A stretch of 64,000 nucleotides of DNA from Channallabes apus (Eukaryota > Chordata > Actinopteri > Siluriformes > Clariidae), in the NCBI GenBank assembly GCA_030522415.1, contig CM060115.1, positions 17,278,691 through 17,342,690 of the forward strand, written 5' to 3'. Under the pieces are notes generated by a model. That model was not told the origin of the DNA. It was given only the letters and a program-made list of their open reading frames with translations, and searched no databases. Within the stretch, counting starts at the first letter, position 1, and each line of letters opens with the position of its first letter. Made by a program: the position numbers and the translations under genes. This document shows, piece by piece, positions 10,681 to 23,648 of the stretch.

Positions 10681-12472
10681 CAGTGTGTGAGGGTTGCCCA
10701 CTAGAGGGCAGTGTTTTTAGTTTGTAGTTTTTGTTCCTAGACTCAGTTTCCCAGAAGCCTCCTCAGTCAGGTGACGTGGATGCTCACCTGAACTGAGGAG
10801 GCTCATTAGCACTGTTATAAATACCTGTTTGTTCTGGGAAACTGGGTCGAGCATTAATTTCTGTTATGTGGGTTTTGTTTTGTTCTATTCTAGTTTGGTT
10901 TTATTTGATTACAGTTGGCCTTTGGTTTCAGGAGCATTAAGTTAAGTTTGTTTATATTGAAATGTCTTTGTCTTTGTGTCTCCTAGCAGGATTAGCCTCT
11001 AGGAGAATTAGCCCTTTGTGTTTACCCTTTTGTGTAAGTAACCCCCATTGCCTGTTTAGTTATTAGTCTGTTTAAATACTAATGAGGGTGATACTAACAT
11101 GTTTAGATCTTAGCCTGTCTAGTCTCCGTTTATGTCTAGTCTCATCGTCTGATTAGCTCTTAGTCTGTTTAGGTACTAACATCTTTAGCCACTAGCCTTC
11201 AGAGTTATTAGTCTGTTTCATACCTAGTCTGCTGTGTACCTTGTCTGTTCATTCCCTTGGGTCTCAGGCTACTGGCCTGTTTTGCCATTAGTCTGATTAG
11301 CTATGAGCTAGCTTAGCAGCTAATGTGCAGAACAGGTGGTAGACCTAGCCAAGCCTGTCTTGTTTATCCCTTGCATGTATAGTCCCTTGTGTTTAGTCCT
11401 TTAGTCTGTTTAGTGTGTCTTGTCTCGTCCAGTTTGTGTCCCCATGTCTGTATTGTATATTAGTTGTGTAATCCCTAGTCTTATGTCTAAGTGTTCCATG
11501 TTTTTAGCCAACTTCCTTAGTTCATATTTTGTTCATGTTTTGCTTGTTTGTTTTATTATTAAAGACTCTGTTTCACTGCATCCCCTCTGCATCTATGCCT
11601 CAACACCAAGCCCACAGTCCAACATCATAACAGAACGTGACACAGTGGTTCTCAAACTTTTAAGTCAGCGACCCCTAATTGAAGATCGACAAGATCTCGC
11701 GACCCCCACTATCAAAAACAAGCAATAAACATAAGCTGTTCACAGTATTTTGACTACATTTACTAAACATCAAAATAATTTTGGCTTACCTTTCAATGGG
11801 AAGGGTGAACTTGTTTTTGGCAGCACAAAAGCTTCATTCGTGGCCTGATGGTGGATACAGCTACCCGCAGATCATCCTCGACATCATGACGTTATCTGTA
11901 TTTATTTTTTATATATGTAACAGCGGAAAAAGACTGCTCGCACAAATATGTAGATCCAAATGGAAGCAGTACATCCATTGCTGCACGGGACAACTCGTGT
12001 ATTCGGTTGCTACTGCAACTTAGTGAATACTGATACTGACTGCACTTTATGAATTCTTCCTCATATTTCCGACGTTTCCTACTTTGGTCTGACGGGGTCT
12101 TGCTCTTTTGCTTGGTCAATGTACATGGTTCCGATGACTCAGACAAACAATTTCCTTAACATTTTACATTTGCGAATAACAAATTTATCCATCTCGGCAG
12201 TTGCGGTTTTCACGTGCAGTTGTGCGCTGTAGCAATAACTAGCCTGTCGCTGCGCAGTGATATCATATCTTTGAGTCGCAAATGATTTTTTTAACACTCA
12301 ATTTAAACACTCACATTCAATCAGTAATATCTTTACAAATCAGAAAATATTTATTAATACTGAAAAGTGTGTTATCACACAAAAAAATAAAAATTTTTAA
12401 TCCCTCTCGCGACCCCTTGAAATTATTCCGCGACCCCAAGAGGGGTCCGGACCCCTAGTTTGGGAACCACTG
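10681..12472 (-). mobile_element. hAT (Charlie/ZBED-like) element with transposase relic
   Basis: The 8-bp repeat ATCTAAGG flanks it (10673-10680 and 12473-12480). The inverted ends are CAGTGGTTCTCAAAC (11643-11657) and GTTTGGGAACCACTG (12458-12472). The first five bases, CAGTG at 10681-10685, are separated from the rest by a solo LTR. On the minus strand, 12146-11892 encodes AAMDVLLPFGSTYLCEQSF and VTYIKNKYR, the hAT C-terminal dimerisation segment seen in ZBED5/Charlie proteins. The rest of the transposase is gone. Confidence 0.85.
10686..11642 (+). mobile_element. Solo LTR inside the hAT element
   Basis: The sequence starts TGTGAGGG and ends GTGACA. It is flanked by CAGTG on both sides (10681-10685 and 11643-11647), a 5-bp target duplication within the hAT end. 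Promoter-like TTATAAATACC lies near 10816 and ATTAAA near 11560. No gag or pol frame is present. Its first part resembles 28305-28480 (shared GTTTCCCAGAAG and CTGGGAAACTGGGTCGAGCA), so this is a repeated family. Confidence 0.75.
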
Positions 12473-12484
12473 ATCTAAGGTACA

Positions 12485-12850
12485 GGCGGCGCGGTGGTGT
12501 AGTGGTTAGCACTGTCGCCTTGCACCTCCAGGGTCTGGGTTCGATTCCCCGGCCAGGCTCGATTCCCGTCTCTGTGTGCATGGAGTTTGCATGTTCTCCC
12601 CGTGCTTGGTGGGTTTCCTCCGGGTACTCCGGTTTCCTCCCACAGTCCAAAGATATGCAGGTTAGGCTAATTGGTGTTCCCAAATTGCCCGTAGTGTGTG
12701 ATTGGGTGTGTGTGTATGTGTGTGCCCTGCGATGGATTGGCACCCTGTCCAGGGTGTACCCCGCCTAGTGCCCGAAGTCTCCTGGGATAGGCTCCAGGTC
12801 CCCCGCGACCCTGAACACAGGATTAAGCGGTATAGAAAATGAATGAATGA
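12485..12850 (+). mobile_element. V-SINE (HE1/DANA-like), tRNA-headed
   Basis: The head (GGTGGTGTAGTGGTTAGCAC, then GGGTTCGATTCC) carries the RNA polymerase III A and B boxes of a tRNA-derived SINE. The conserved core follows (CATGTTCTCCCCGTGC, GGTTTCCTCC). The tail ends in GCGACCCTGAACACAGGATT and an ATGAATGAATG run. It is full length and inserted at the edge of the L2-like LINE. Confidence 0.85.
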
Positions 12851-12855
12851 AAAAA

Positions 12856-13345
12856 CCCTGACAGTTTAATTCCTGAAATTTCGGACACATACAGTCTGAG
12901 TGTACAGTGTAGAAACATTACAGAAAACACTGACAATTTAAATAGAATTCTTTATGCAATACATTATGGATTGTTTTTGTTGTAAAATCACAAATTTTAC
13001 TCAATTTAAAAATGTAAAGTTTTAACACAGTATCAATATTCCTACAGCATGACAAGGTTTCCCTACTGGAAAATACACCTCTAAAAGTTCTTTATGAAAA
13101 ACAGTATGATTGATGGTGTAACCAGCGTGAAATCTAACGTCAGACATAAACTCTTTAAAATACAAACCTGTGGCACAGATGTTATACAGCTGGAAAAGTC
13201 ACGTACTGTACAGAAAGGCAGCAACATTATTTAGAGTGAAAGGGCTGGGTATAAGGTCATGATGTTTCATCATAGGGAACTTTTTAACAGAAGTTGAGAA
13301 CAAAGTAACTTTGTCATTAGAATAGCTGACTGTAGCGACTGTCCT
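12856..13345 (+). repeat. Dispersed repeat, copy 2
   Basis: This is the direct-orientation partner of 2750-3245. It begins at the end of the V-SINE tail. Similarity is lost after about 13345, where the two copies diverge. Confidence 0.65.
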
Positions 13346-14610
13346 GAGCAGCAGTGCATAAAGATGAGAACCGGTCACTGGTAACACACTTTGTCCTTCA
13401 TTTCAAACTTTTTTCACCCTGTAACTCCTCATTAGTCCACATTACAACTTCTATAATATATAAATAATAATTCATTATTTTTACTCTGATGAGTTCTATT
13501 TTCTTCTATTCTCTTCATTTACAAAACAACATTTTACCTCAATGCAAAAGGTTTTTATATATAAAAGATTTTGGCGATTTAATGACTACAAGAGAGAGAC
13601 GTCATCTCCAAACATCGATCACCTTCCAATCTTTATGTAAAAAGAACCGTTCAGTATGCAAGTCTTGGATATACAAGTCCATTGAAAACGGTCAGATTAT
13701 TATAGACGAGAGTCACACAGTGAAGTTATCATATCATTACTGTGGTGGGAATCTTTGGCCCCCTCGCACCCCAACCACCACCTGACAATTAAAATGGCAA
13801 TTTCATAAAGTGACAACAATTAAGTTAATTTTTTTTATAAAATAATATTATGAAGATCTGTGCACCATTTGAGAATCCTTCAGCAGGACAGTTCCCTAAT
13901 AATGACACCTACAGTACACTGGATAATTAAAAACCTTCACTGTAACATTAAACAGTAACTATATTTATTTACATGTAAATGGTTTTATCTTCTGCTTTGT
14001 GAACCCTGAGCTAAGACCTAGTCCTGATGCTGTTTGAATTAAAGTGCTAACCGTTCTCCTATCAGCCATCTGATCTTCAGATCCTGGATTTTACTGGTGA
14101 CCACAGATCTTCCACATTCTGCTTCCTCCTTGTTTATGACCTCATTTATTGTTCTACTCTGTAATTGCATATTTTTTGTTTTGCACATCCAGATTAAGCT
14201 CACAAGGATCCTACATGATCCTTCATAACTCCTTATCTTGCTCATTTTCTTAATAGAACCTGTAACGACTTGAAGAACTCTCGAGGAACCCTTTCAAAAG
14301 GGAACGGTTTGTTGAATGTAATGCTACATGAGAACATGTGGATGTATGGTGAATACACCCACTGGCCCATTAAGACATGTTACAAAATAGCGCCACCTTT
14401 CAGAGCAAACTCTGAATCTCCAACACTGAAACTGACACTGATTCTGAGTGTCTTTAAATATCTAATATTCTTAAAACTATTAAAATATTTACTCTATACC
14501 CAAAGCTTTGTTTGTTAAAAAGTTCAATAGAAATTCATATAAAATGATTGTTGCTCAATGTGCCTGTGATTGTAGTGCGAAAATGCATAAAGAGTACAAA
14601 GTAAAAAAGT
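13346..14610. other. Gene-free stretch downstream of soat1-like
   Basis: This lies 3' of the soat1-like stop codon on the minus strand, so it should include its 3' UTR. I recognise no other gene. The open frames at 13489-13785 and 14270-14518 have no motif I know. Confidence 0.4.
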
Positions 14611-15261
14611 TCAAGCGTCCTGGGCAGCGCGGCTGGTCTGGATGTAGCAGGTCCATGAGCGCGGCTTCAGCAAGTCCTGGAATGAAGGCTGAAAAATTGC
14701 AAAATAATAAATCCAATACATATTCAGATTCAGATTTAAAATAAAAGATAATTTTATCATATTACTGATCGCACACTTTTTAATCTGTCCCTCTGAACGA
14801 GCTGTTATTATGGAAACCATAATGAATTAGAATGAACGCACTGATATAAACCTGTCACAGCTACCCATTTACTGAATTAATAAACATTGTCTGACCAATC
14901 AGAATGCAGAACTGAGCAGTGCTCTCAAATTGGTCTAATGAACAAGCTCTCGGAATGGAACTCGTACTGTAGGTATGTTGGGTACTTACTGTATTTATGG
15001 TTTTCTTTAATTCAATTGATTCATTCTTAGGGCACATTGTCCCACAGGAAACCTTGGATTACGAACATAATTCGTTCTGGTTTACGTTTCCGTAAACCAA
15101 AGCAAATTTTCCCAAAAGAAATAATGGAAACTCAAATTGTTCGTTCCACAGCACAAAAAAATAAATACATAAAAATACAGTGAAACTTTTTTGTATTTAT
15201 TTTAAAAATAAATAAATAAATAAATCCCGACGGATAAGTGTTTCCGTTTATGCGTGCAGGC

Positions 15262-15298
<37 letters not shown>

Positions 15299-15540
15299 CC
15301 TTTAGCCCCTCTTGTCTCACCCCTTCTTAACTTACACAGTAAACCTGTCTCCTCTCTTATTTGAATTTCACACACACACACATTAACAGAAAGACTGTTT
15401 TGTCGGAAGAATTAGCAAGGAACATCGCTAATGACACTCGTGTGAGCGACACACTAACTGAAACGAAAAACAAACAAATAAATTAACCTGCACTTTACCT
15501 TTGAAAAGAATCGCGACAGACCAGAGAGTGTGTGTGTGTC

Positions 15541-15586
<46 letters not shown>

Positions 15587-18500
15587 GGGTCACAGTGTCA
15601 AATTACGCACGCGACCACACATAACGACACGGTGAAACTTTCTTTTGCTTTACACGCGCGTACACGTGTGTTACAAGAAACAGTACACACACGCATACAA
15701 ACACAAAATAAAATATGTTTCACACACACACACACGTGGTCACAGTGTTATAGTAAACAGTACACGCGTGTACGGATGTTGATTATACCAGTAAGAGACG
15801 AGCACTAAGACCCAGTAGGGGAGACGATTACCCACAATTACGCAGCGCAAGAAAGAAAAAAAACGTTAGCTCAGTTGTGATCACGTGACGCTCGGCGTCA
15901 AAACAAAAAGCGCATGCGTGATACATGATACTCGGTGCTCGTAAAACCAAGACAATACTCGTTTTTCAAGTAAAAATTTATTACACATCTTTGCTCGTCT
16001 TGCGGAACCCTCGTAAACCCTGTTACTCGCAATCCAAGGTTCCACTTTTACTATTCCACTTGACACTGGCTGCTTTAAAAACCAACCTGAAACTATGCAT
16101 CTCCCTCTGTGGCTCCCTTTTCTTTGCTTCCCGTCCTAACATTCTTGTTACCCATGGTGCTAAGTCTCTACTAAATCTTACACAAAATGCAAAAAAAATT
16201 GTAAACTTGTGTTTGTGGCTTTTTCAAACAAGTTTTGAATGGTTCCCGGACATACACGCAACTTATCCAGCATTCGGTTTGGCAAATTTCTTGCAAAAAA
16301 GGCGAGGCATTTGTATGCCGTACCACATTATCAGACATTCTTACAACAGACAGTATGTAGTAGTGATTACCTCCTCTAGGGGGCAGTATTTTTGAGCATA
16401 CCACTCCTGAGAGTAAAGGCACAGCAGAACTGCTAAACCCAGAAACAGAGCCGTCCACACGATGATGTTCCACACCGGGCCTGTCCTCCGGTCATGTAGG
16501 ATGAAGTTGAACATCACTGATGAACAGCAAGATCAAAGGTTCACAAAAAACACTCTTTATCAAGAACACCTCAGCAGATTTTCAAATCACTGAATCAAAT
16601 CTAAAACAGAATCTCACTTCCAAAGCACATGAAGAGGCAGAAGAGAACGGGATAAAAGAACCCGAAGCAGACGGCCAGGACGTATTCGTGAACCACAGCG
16701 GAAACGGTAAAAACCACAAACATGGCGGTCGCTCGGAAACGTTTCTGCGTCATCTGTGGACATGAACCAGGATACAGGACAAATAATAAATATTATATAC
16801 CCAATATATATTCTTATTTATTTTTGTAACGTAACTTACACACAGGATGTCCCGATAGATGTAGTAATACAGCCAGTCGTGCACGACGACGTTCCATGTG
16901 CGGTAATAGTTAGCAAATGACGTTGAATTCCACCAATCCTGTGGATTCATACAGTTTATACATCAGAAATTAACAAGTAATTAATCACTAATAAACTAAA
17001 CCAGTGTTTATTCAGTTTTGAATACCTATTATTTTATTTGTAGAGGTTTGTGAAGATCTATAAAAGATGATCACATTTCGTAATGGTTAATAATAGACTG
17101 AACTGTTTTGTTCGTAAAGGTTTGTACTGGCATGTGTGTATGCAGCAAGGAGCTTCTTAGTGATTGACAGAAGGGCAGTCTCTCTGAAATGTGCCATTGG
17201 TATTCAAATTATTATTATCATTTGGGATGATTTAATTGACATCCTTTCACATCCTTTCACCATGCTAATCTTCTCTTCACTACCACTACGGCGTCAAAAC
17301 AAGAAGCGCATGCGTGATACATGATACTCGGTGCTCGTAAACCAAGACAATGCTCGTTTTTCAAGTAAAAATTTATTACACATCTTTGCTCTCCTTGCGG
17401 AACCCTCCTGCCTTGTGCAGGTGTGTACTAGATGTAACTTGCAAATGTGTGAAATGGGCTGTAAAAGTGTGCAATAGGAGGTAAAGGTGTTTCTGACCCT
17501 ATAAAACATTCGATCTCCAAAACGCAGCATTTCAGCAAACGCATTGAGCCAGCAGTGAAGAAAGGCAAAGAAGGCCAAGAAGAGAATCAAAGCTCCTGCG
17601 TGGACACAGACACACATTTATTGAAATACCACATAATACAATTGAATTATTACCAAACACAGATTTAACATGTACTGTAAGTGTGGACCTGGCAGGATGG
17701 AGTTGAAGATACAGAGAACCATCACTCTGAGGTCGAAGAGCTGCATGCTCACACTGCGAAACTGAGGGATGCAGAGACGCACAAACACATAATAGGCGTA
17801 GAATAAACATCCCAGGACCTGCAGCAACAGTCAAACAGCGGTTAAGGTTATCACAAACACACACACACACACACAGAAACAATATCAGAACCTACCTGTA
17901 AAAACTTGGTGGCCACATAACTCCAGCGTATACACGGATTCCTGACAAGAGAAACACATATGAGGTTTGTCACATACAGGAGAACGGAAAAAATGTAATC
18001 GATCAAAACACAGAACAGGAAGAAGAACTCTGTGTATGTGTGTGTGAAATTCTGCATTGAATATACTTGAATTTAAAATACTACTCTTGACATATAAAGC
18101 ATTAAATGGTCTCGCCCCGCAGTATCTGAGCGAACTGCTAGTGTCTTACGATCCGCCACGCCTACTTCGGTCAAAGGATGCAGGCTGCTTGTCAGTACCG
18201 CGTATTATGAAAACTACAGCTGGGGGCGGAGCTTTTTCTTACAAAGCCCCAAAATTATGGAATAGTCTTCCAAATAGTGTTCGGGACTCAGACACAGTCT
18301 CAGTGTTTAAGTCTAGGCTCCAAACCTATTTATTTAGCCAAGCATTTTTATAAATAGATTTGCCATAAGGTAAAGGAGCAGATCTGGGGGACTCATGGAC
18401 GTAGAGTATTATGGTGAACTGGTATGTTTAGATGCTGTCTTCCTCAGTCTCATTTGATCACTCAGGTTTGTTGACGGTGAGGTGATTGTTTGCTTTACAT

Positions 18501-21500
18501 CTCAGGGAGCCCTCATGTTTGTGTTTCCTTCTGGCTCTCCCTTTTAGTTATGATGTCATAGTTAGTCCTGCCGGAGTCCCTGCTTGCACTCTACAGTAAA
18601 TATACATTCACATTAGACTGTACATTGTGTAACAGTGACCAGACCTAACTGTTATCTCTCCTTCTCTTCTGCTCTCTCCTCTTCTCTCTCTTCTCCTCTC
18701 TCTCTCTCCCTCTACCTGTCTCTTTGTCTCACTACACATGTCTCTTCTGTGCTGCCAGTGATCCAGACCCCCTCTGTCCTCTGTCTGACTCGTTCTGGTG
18801 TCCCTCTTCTGGTTGGAGATCTCGTGGCATGGACGCCCCGTGTGGTCTGTCTGGGACAGCTGTTCTCTGAGGACACTCGATAGTTCAGGATTGGAGTTTC
18901 CTACAGTCTACCTGAGTCTCCAATAATGAACTGAACTCCATATTAACTTAAACACATCTCTAGTCTAACACTGTATAAATGCAGATCATTTCCTGCTATC
19001 TGTTTCACCCAGATGAGGATGGGTTCCCTGTCGAGTCTGGTTCCTCTCAAGGTTTCTTCCTATTACCGTCTCAGGGAGTTTTTCCTTGCCACTGTCGCCC
19101 TCGGGCTTGCTCACCAGGGAATATCTGAACATTCTGATTCATACACATTCACATTCCATACAAACTTAAATACTGTAATTCTTTTGATTGTGTAAAGCTG
19201 CTTTGCGATAATGACAATTGTTAAAAGCGCTATACAAATGAAATTTAATTGAACTGAATTGAATTGTGTGTGTGTGCGTGTGTGTATGTGTGTGTCTTGC
19301 CTTGGATATCGGTCCTTGTAGATCAGAGTGGGCGCAAACAGGAAGTAGAGGTAGGAGTTGAGATGAGGCACGGCCTCATCTGAGCAAATCAGAATTTGTG
19401 TAAGTCAACCTTTAAACAACATCTGGATCCAAAACAGCTGTGAATTCAGTCGTTACCTGAGCCATCTTTGTCTGAAGACCACAACCGTGGCACATTCTCT
19501 CTGATAAAGGAATGCACCTTCATCATTAGACGCACCTGAGAACAGAAGACATCCAGAATTCCTTAAATACATCATGGATCAACACGCACACAGACACATC
19601 TGTTACACTATTACACAGACTTTGCATTACTACCTTATTTATGGAGAGTGAAATAATGTCTCTGATTAGGATAAATTGCAGGAAACTGGAAGTTTAATTC
19701 AATTCAATTCAATTCAGTTTTATTTATATAGCGCTTTTAACAATGGTCATTGTCTCAAAGCAGCTTCACAAAAATTTTAGAAATTTAACAAAAAAAAAAA
19801 ATAAATAAATAAAAATATTATATATTATATATATATATATATATATAGAATAATTATATATAAAGTAATAAATAAATAAATAAAATTATAATAGAAAATA
19901 AATAAATAAAAACAAATAATAATAATTATAGAAAAGAAAATAATTGGAAGTGTGGATGTGTGAGAAAAATGTGCAGATAATAATGAGATGAATGAATGAA
20001 ATGTCTCTGATGAGCAAGCCAAGGGTGACGGCGACGGTGGCAAGGAAAAACTCCCTGAGATGGCATTAGGAAGAAACCTTGAGAGGAACCAGACTCAACA
20101 GGGAACCCATCCTCATTTGGGCGATAACAGATAGAAATGATATAACATCTTGTGTGTTGTGCAGGTGAAAATTCAATATGACAGAAATTATTTAAATTGA
20201 CATGAAGACCAGTTCAGCATAGGGACGAGTCAGTAGGTGCAGAGGGCAGATGAGGTCTAGATCACTGGAAGCACAGGAGCAGCATGTGTAGCTCCATCAT
20301 AAAGCTGAATCCAGTTGGAGCTGGTCCTTCTCTGGATGCCTCAGGAACCTCGCAGGGTCGGCCTTTGTCTACTGAAGCTGGCAAAATCTCCCGATGCCTC
20401 GGGATGGGTAGAGAAATACAGAACAGATGGGGAGAATTAGCGTAGTTGCCATTCGGTATAGGTGTACTGGAGTATGAGATTATGGGATGAGTTATGTGTA
20501 TGCCAGATTAAAAAGATGCGTCTTGAGTCTACTTTTGAACTGAGAAACCGTGTCTGCTCCCCGAACACTGTCTGGAAGGCTATTCCAAAGCTTTGGAGCT
20601 AAATATGAAAAAGCCCTACCCCCTTTTGTAGATAGTAAATTAAGTTTACTATGAAAGCCTGGACCACTGATCCTCTCGCCTTTCTCACACGAGTAATCCT
20701 CACGGATCAGCCGCGTTTCAGCGTCACCCACGAGTCTCCTCAAGCTCACTCTACACATCTCAATGTGGAGCACATTCACGCAACTTATCCAGCCGCTCCC
20801 AGGTACCCTGTCAGCCAAAGACTCATGCTATCTTCATGCGACCTTCCACTTAAGAATTTGTCCAAGAAGCTCTTGCCAAAGGTCCCATGACCATTTACAA
20901 TCACCCACATCATCAATCCATGTTCCATCAGACTGGCCCTGCTCTATCCATGCACCGAAGTAACCCCATGTTCCATGTCTCCCAGATCCGACTGGCCTCA
21001 TGTCCATTGACGACAAGTTAAAAACCTTCCCGCGGTCTGTTACAGTACGTCTGCCTCATGCACTGTTTCAACTGTACATTATCACTACTAACCCTCTTAA
21101 CGCTCTTTCAACTCGCGCCGGCTCTCCGCTTCCACGTTCTCACAAAGCTCATTTCACACACGCCAGCTCTCATGGCGGAGCTCATTCACTTTTGCGCTAA
21201 AACTTGAAGGAGAGCATTCAGTGTGAATGAAGTAATAAACTTGACATAAAGAGGAAGAGGAAAGAGTGATTCAGTACGAGGTGGATGCATGCGTTTGAGT
21301 TTCTGTTTCTGGATGAGAGGAAATGAGAATTTCAGCAGTTCAGCACCTGCTCGAGGATGAGGATGAAGCAGGAGGCGGGAGGAAGGCTGTTCTTCAGCAC
21401 GATGTACGTGGGCAGGAAGCCGAGTCCGAGGATTTGGTACAGCAGCAGGATCGTCACAGCGATGAGTGTGTAGAATGTTCTACGGTGTGATGAAGAATAA

Positions 21501-21977
21501 ACACCAGCCCACCAACGGAGGAGCGTAAACGGAACAACGAGTGCAGAAACAAACATGCAGAGCCACGAAACGACCACCAGGGGGAGCTGCCCGAACGCAA
21601 ACACCAGCAGGTCAAAATCTAACACCAACCTGGAGGACACGATGAGGAGGATGGAGGGAGAGATGGATGGATGGAGAGAGAGGGGAAAAAGGGAAACAAT
21701 TAATTAAGTAACTGTTAGCCAGTTTTTATCACAAAGACAATTAATTTAAAAATAATTATCTAAGAAATTAATACTTTTTTTTATTAGTTAAAAAGGTCTA
21801 GTAAGTCTAAAAAAGACCGTTCCCAGTGTGCTCGAGGCTTCATAAAGTCTAGAAAAGATTTAAACTCACCGTCCCTCATCGATGACATCAACAACCAGCG
21901 TGCTGAGGATAAAGAGGATGAGGAGGGCGATGAACATGTGATAAATCGTACGGAAGTGATTCACCTCAAACAGCTCG
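14611..21977 (-). CDS. soat1: Sterol O-acyltransferase (soat1-like), 11 C-terminal exons
   Basis: This is an MBOAT-family ER membrane enzyme that esterifies cholesterol with fatty acyl-CoA. Exons in transcript order are 21977-21870, 21629-21347, 19535-19457, 19379-19301, 17941-17896, 17818-17689, 17595-17498, 16938-16840, 16753-16618, 16516-16371 and 14688-14611 (stop TGA). They join in phase into 426 codons. Diagnostic text includes [65 protein letters not shown], the FYRDWWN active-site motif split over exons 7/8, and catalytic histidine in SAVVHEY (exon 9). The tail KPRSWTC is close to SOAT1. Human SOAT1 has 550 residues, so about 120 N-terminal residues are missing upstream, towards the gap. 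Intron 4 uses a GC donor. SOAT1 is preferred over SOAT2, but not proven. Confidence 0.93.
15045..16045. mobile_element. TIR element with CAGTGGAACCTTGGATT-type ends
   Basis: The left end reads CAGGAAACCTTGGATTACGA. The right end is the reverse complement of a closely similar sequence (GTTACTCGCAATCCAAGGTTCCACT). Two (TG)n tracts (15263-15297 and 15546-15583) and a CACACA-rich block lie inside. No transposase is readable. Right-end fragments of the same family lie at 17284-17400 and 31664-31915, with related ends near 2055 and 57230-57300. It sits in the last intron of soat1-like. Superfamily undetermined. Confidence 0.65.
17284..17405. mobile_element. Fragment of the 15045-16045 TIR element family
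   Basis: This matches 15895-16015 closely (GCGCATGCGTGATACATGAT, CGGTGCTCGTAAACCAAGAC, CGTTTTTCAAGTAAAAATTT). It is truncated on both sides and lies in the intron between soat1-like exons at 17498 and 16938. Confidence 0.75.
18040..19265 (+). mobile_element. L2-like LINE 3' end
   Basis: The frame at 18057-18353 encodes the LINE C-terminus ([47 protein letters not shown]). A ~900-bp 3' UTR follows, ending TGTAAAGCTGCTTTGCGATA, AAAAGCGCTATACAAATGAA and an ATTGAA-type repeat. It is antisense to soat1-like and inside its GC-AG intron 4. Confidence 0.85.
19698..20820 (-). mobile_element. L2-like LINE 3' end, opposite orientation
   Basis: This is the same family as 18040-19265 but on the minus strand, in the soat1-like intron between 21347 and 19535. 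The C-terminal frame (20640-20492) reads [19 protein letters not shown] and [15 protein letters not shown]. The 3' end is at 19700-19770 (TATAGCGCTTTTAACAATGG). An AT-rich stretch (19790-19935) interrupts the UTR. Confidence 0.8.
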
Positions 21978-23570
21978 CTGTCCAAATAAACAACAAATAT
22001 ATTATTTATAGGTAGAAGTGTATTTACAGTGGTTTGCAAAAGTATTCCCACCCCCCAAAAACCGGTAATTGATCAGTTCTGTCTAAATAACTGTCAATCA
22101 ACACATACTGTACAGTATCACGAGTGTCGGGTTTGTTTGTCTGTATTTGAGTCTAATAAAGCCTAAAAGTCTAATTGTCAAAGTTTTTCCAAAGTAAACA
22201 AATATATTACGGTTACAAAATGTACACTTTGGTCAGACGTGCTTCAGACGTACTGTAAGTCTTCAACCCGCAGAACAGTTGGAGTTAAACTGTGAAACAT
22301 TAACAGCTCAACAACCGTAAAAGAGAGAAAAGGAAGACGAAACCTGAGCTAAAGTTAAAGGCTTGGAAACGGAGTGTTAAATTATATCTCACTCTTTCAA
22401 AAGTGAGAAACTTTAACCAGCGATTCCTTTACACTAAGAGGAACATGCGGTAGAACCCCATCGGGCCACGCCTTAAAGTCAGTGATTCATTACGTCATTC
22501 TGTGACGGAGACGTTCATGTGTTCAGCCTGAGAAACACTTTTGTCACTATTGTTGAAAGACGTTTCGTACGTTTACAGCCGGGTCCATCGCTGGTCATTT
22601 TTGGTTCATGTAATGAGAAAACTTTAACACAATCGTCATTTCCCACTTTATCGTCACTCTTATTGTCTTCCACCTTTCCTGTTTATTTAGGGGATAAATC
22701 CTACTTTCGCCTTTTTATTGTGTGTTTTTGATGTTTTGATGTTGTTGTTGTTGTTGGTTTGTTTGTTTGTTTGTCTCCGGAACACTTATTATGTCAGCAG
22801 TTTGTATTCATTGTGTTTTCCTTGTGTTTATAAACAAAATAAAAAGAGCTCACTTACTTCACCGAAAGTTTATAAACAACATGATTTGTTTTGTTGTTGT
22901 TGTTGTTGTTGTTTATTAACGGACCTGTACACAGTATGACTCTCTTCTGCACACAGTGACCGAGATCTGAGTATCGGGGAAGATGAATTCTTCTAAAGTG
23001 TGTAAAGCTCTCATTGGTCTTTTATTAAACCTGTTTTTAGTCCTTGGACGGTGGTTTAGTCCTGCTGCCTCATCATGGTTAATAATAAACAGTCTGGGTT
23101 TTCATTAAGAATGCTCTGAAGATCATTAACCGTCCTGATGACTTCAGACTTTCCTTTATTCAGGTTTACAGGTTTTTTTTTTTCCATGTTATACATATAA
23201 TACAGAAATGTGTGTCAAAGAAGCTGCTTCTAAAGTTTATGCCACATGGAAGTGACTAATCTTACTTGCAGATGATTTTCTATGTGCCATAAAAATATAT
23301 AACCGTTATACTGTCTCGCTTCATTTACATTTAAAATGTAAATTATTCATATTTCTTTATGAGTATTGATACTATAATTAGTGTAAGCTTCTAGAACATG
23401 TGACCTGTAAAATTGTTGCTTAAATTGGTATTTCATAAAAGCTTTAAAAGGTTTATTTTTACTTAAAAATCATATTCAGTTTTGCAATCAAGGTGCATTT
23501 ACTTTGTTACTTACTCTAATATAGAGCGACGGACCACAAACTGTTTACTCTGACCTTGAGAAGACCTGCA
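21978..23570. other. soat1-like upstream intron; no further exon seen
   Basis: The next soat1 exon, which should end in a leucine-rich LLD-type segment, is not recognisable here. A Tc1-type terminal sequence (ACAGTGGTTTGCAAAAGTAT) lies at 22029-22048; its mirror image occurs at 52804-52833. GTT/TTG trinucleotide runs occur near 22740 and 22895. Otherwise I see nothing. Confidence 0.4.
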
Positions 23571-23600
23571 GAGACAGAGAGACAGAGAGACAGAGACAGA

Positions 23601-23648
<48 letters not shown>

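Noticed and set aside
12485..12560. tRNA gene
   Set aside because: A and B boxes are present, but the cloverleaf is not maintained and the sequence continues into a V-SINE core and tail. The same holds at 50411.
16171..16473. 100-codon minus-strand gene overlapping soat1-like exon 10
   Set aside because: It reads the exon and its intron in other frames. The exon in the soat1 frame explains the sequence.
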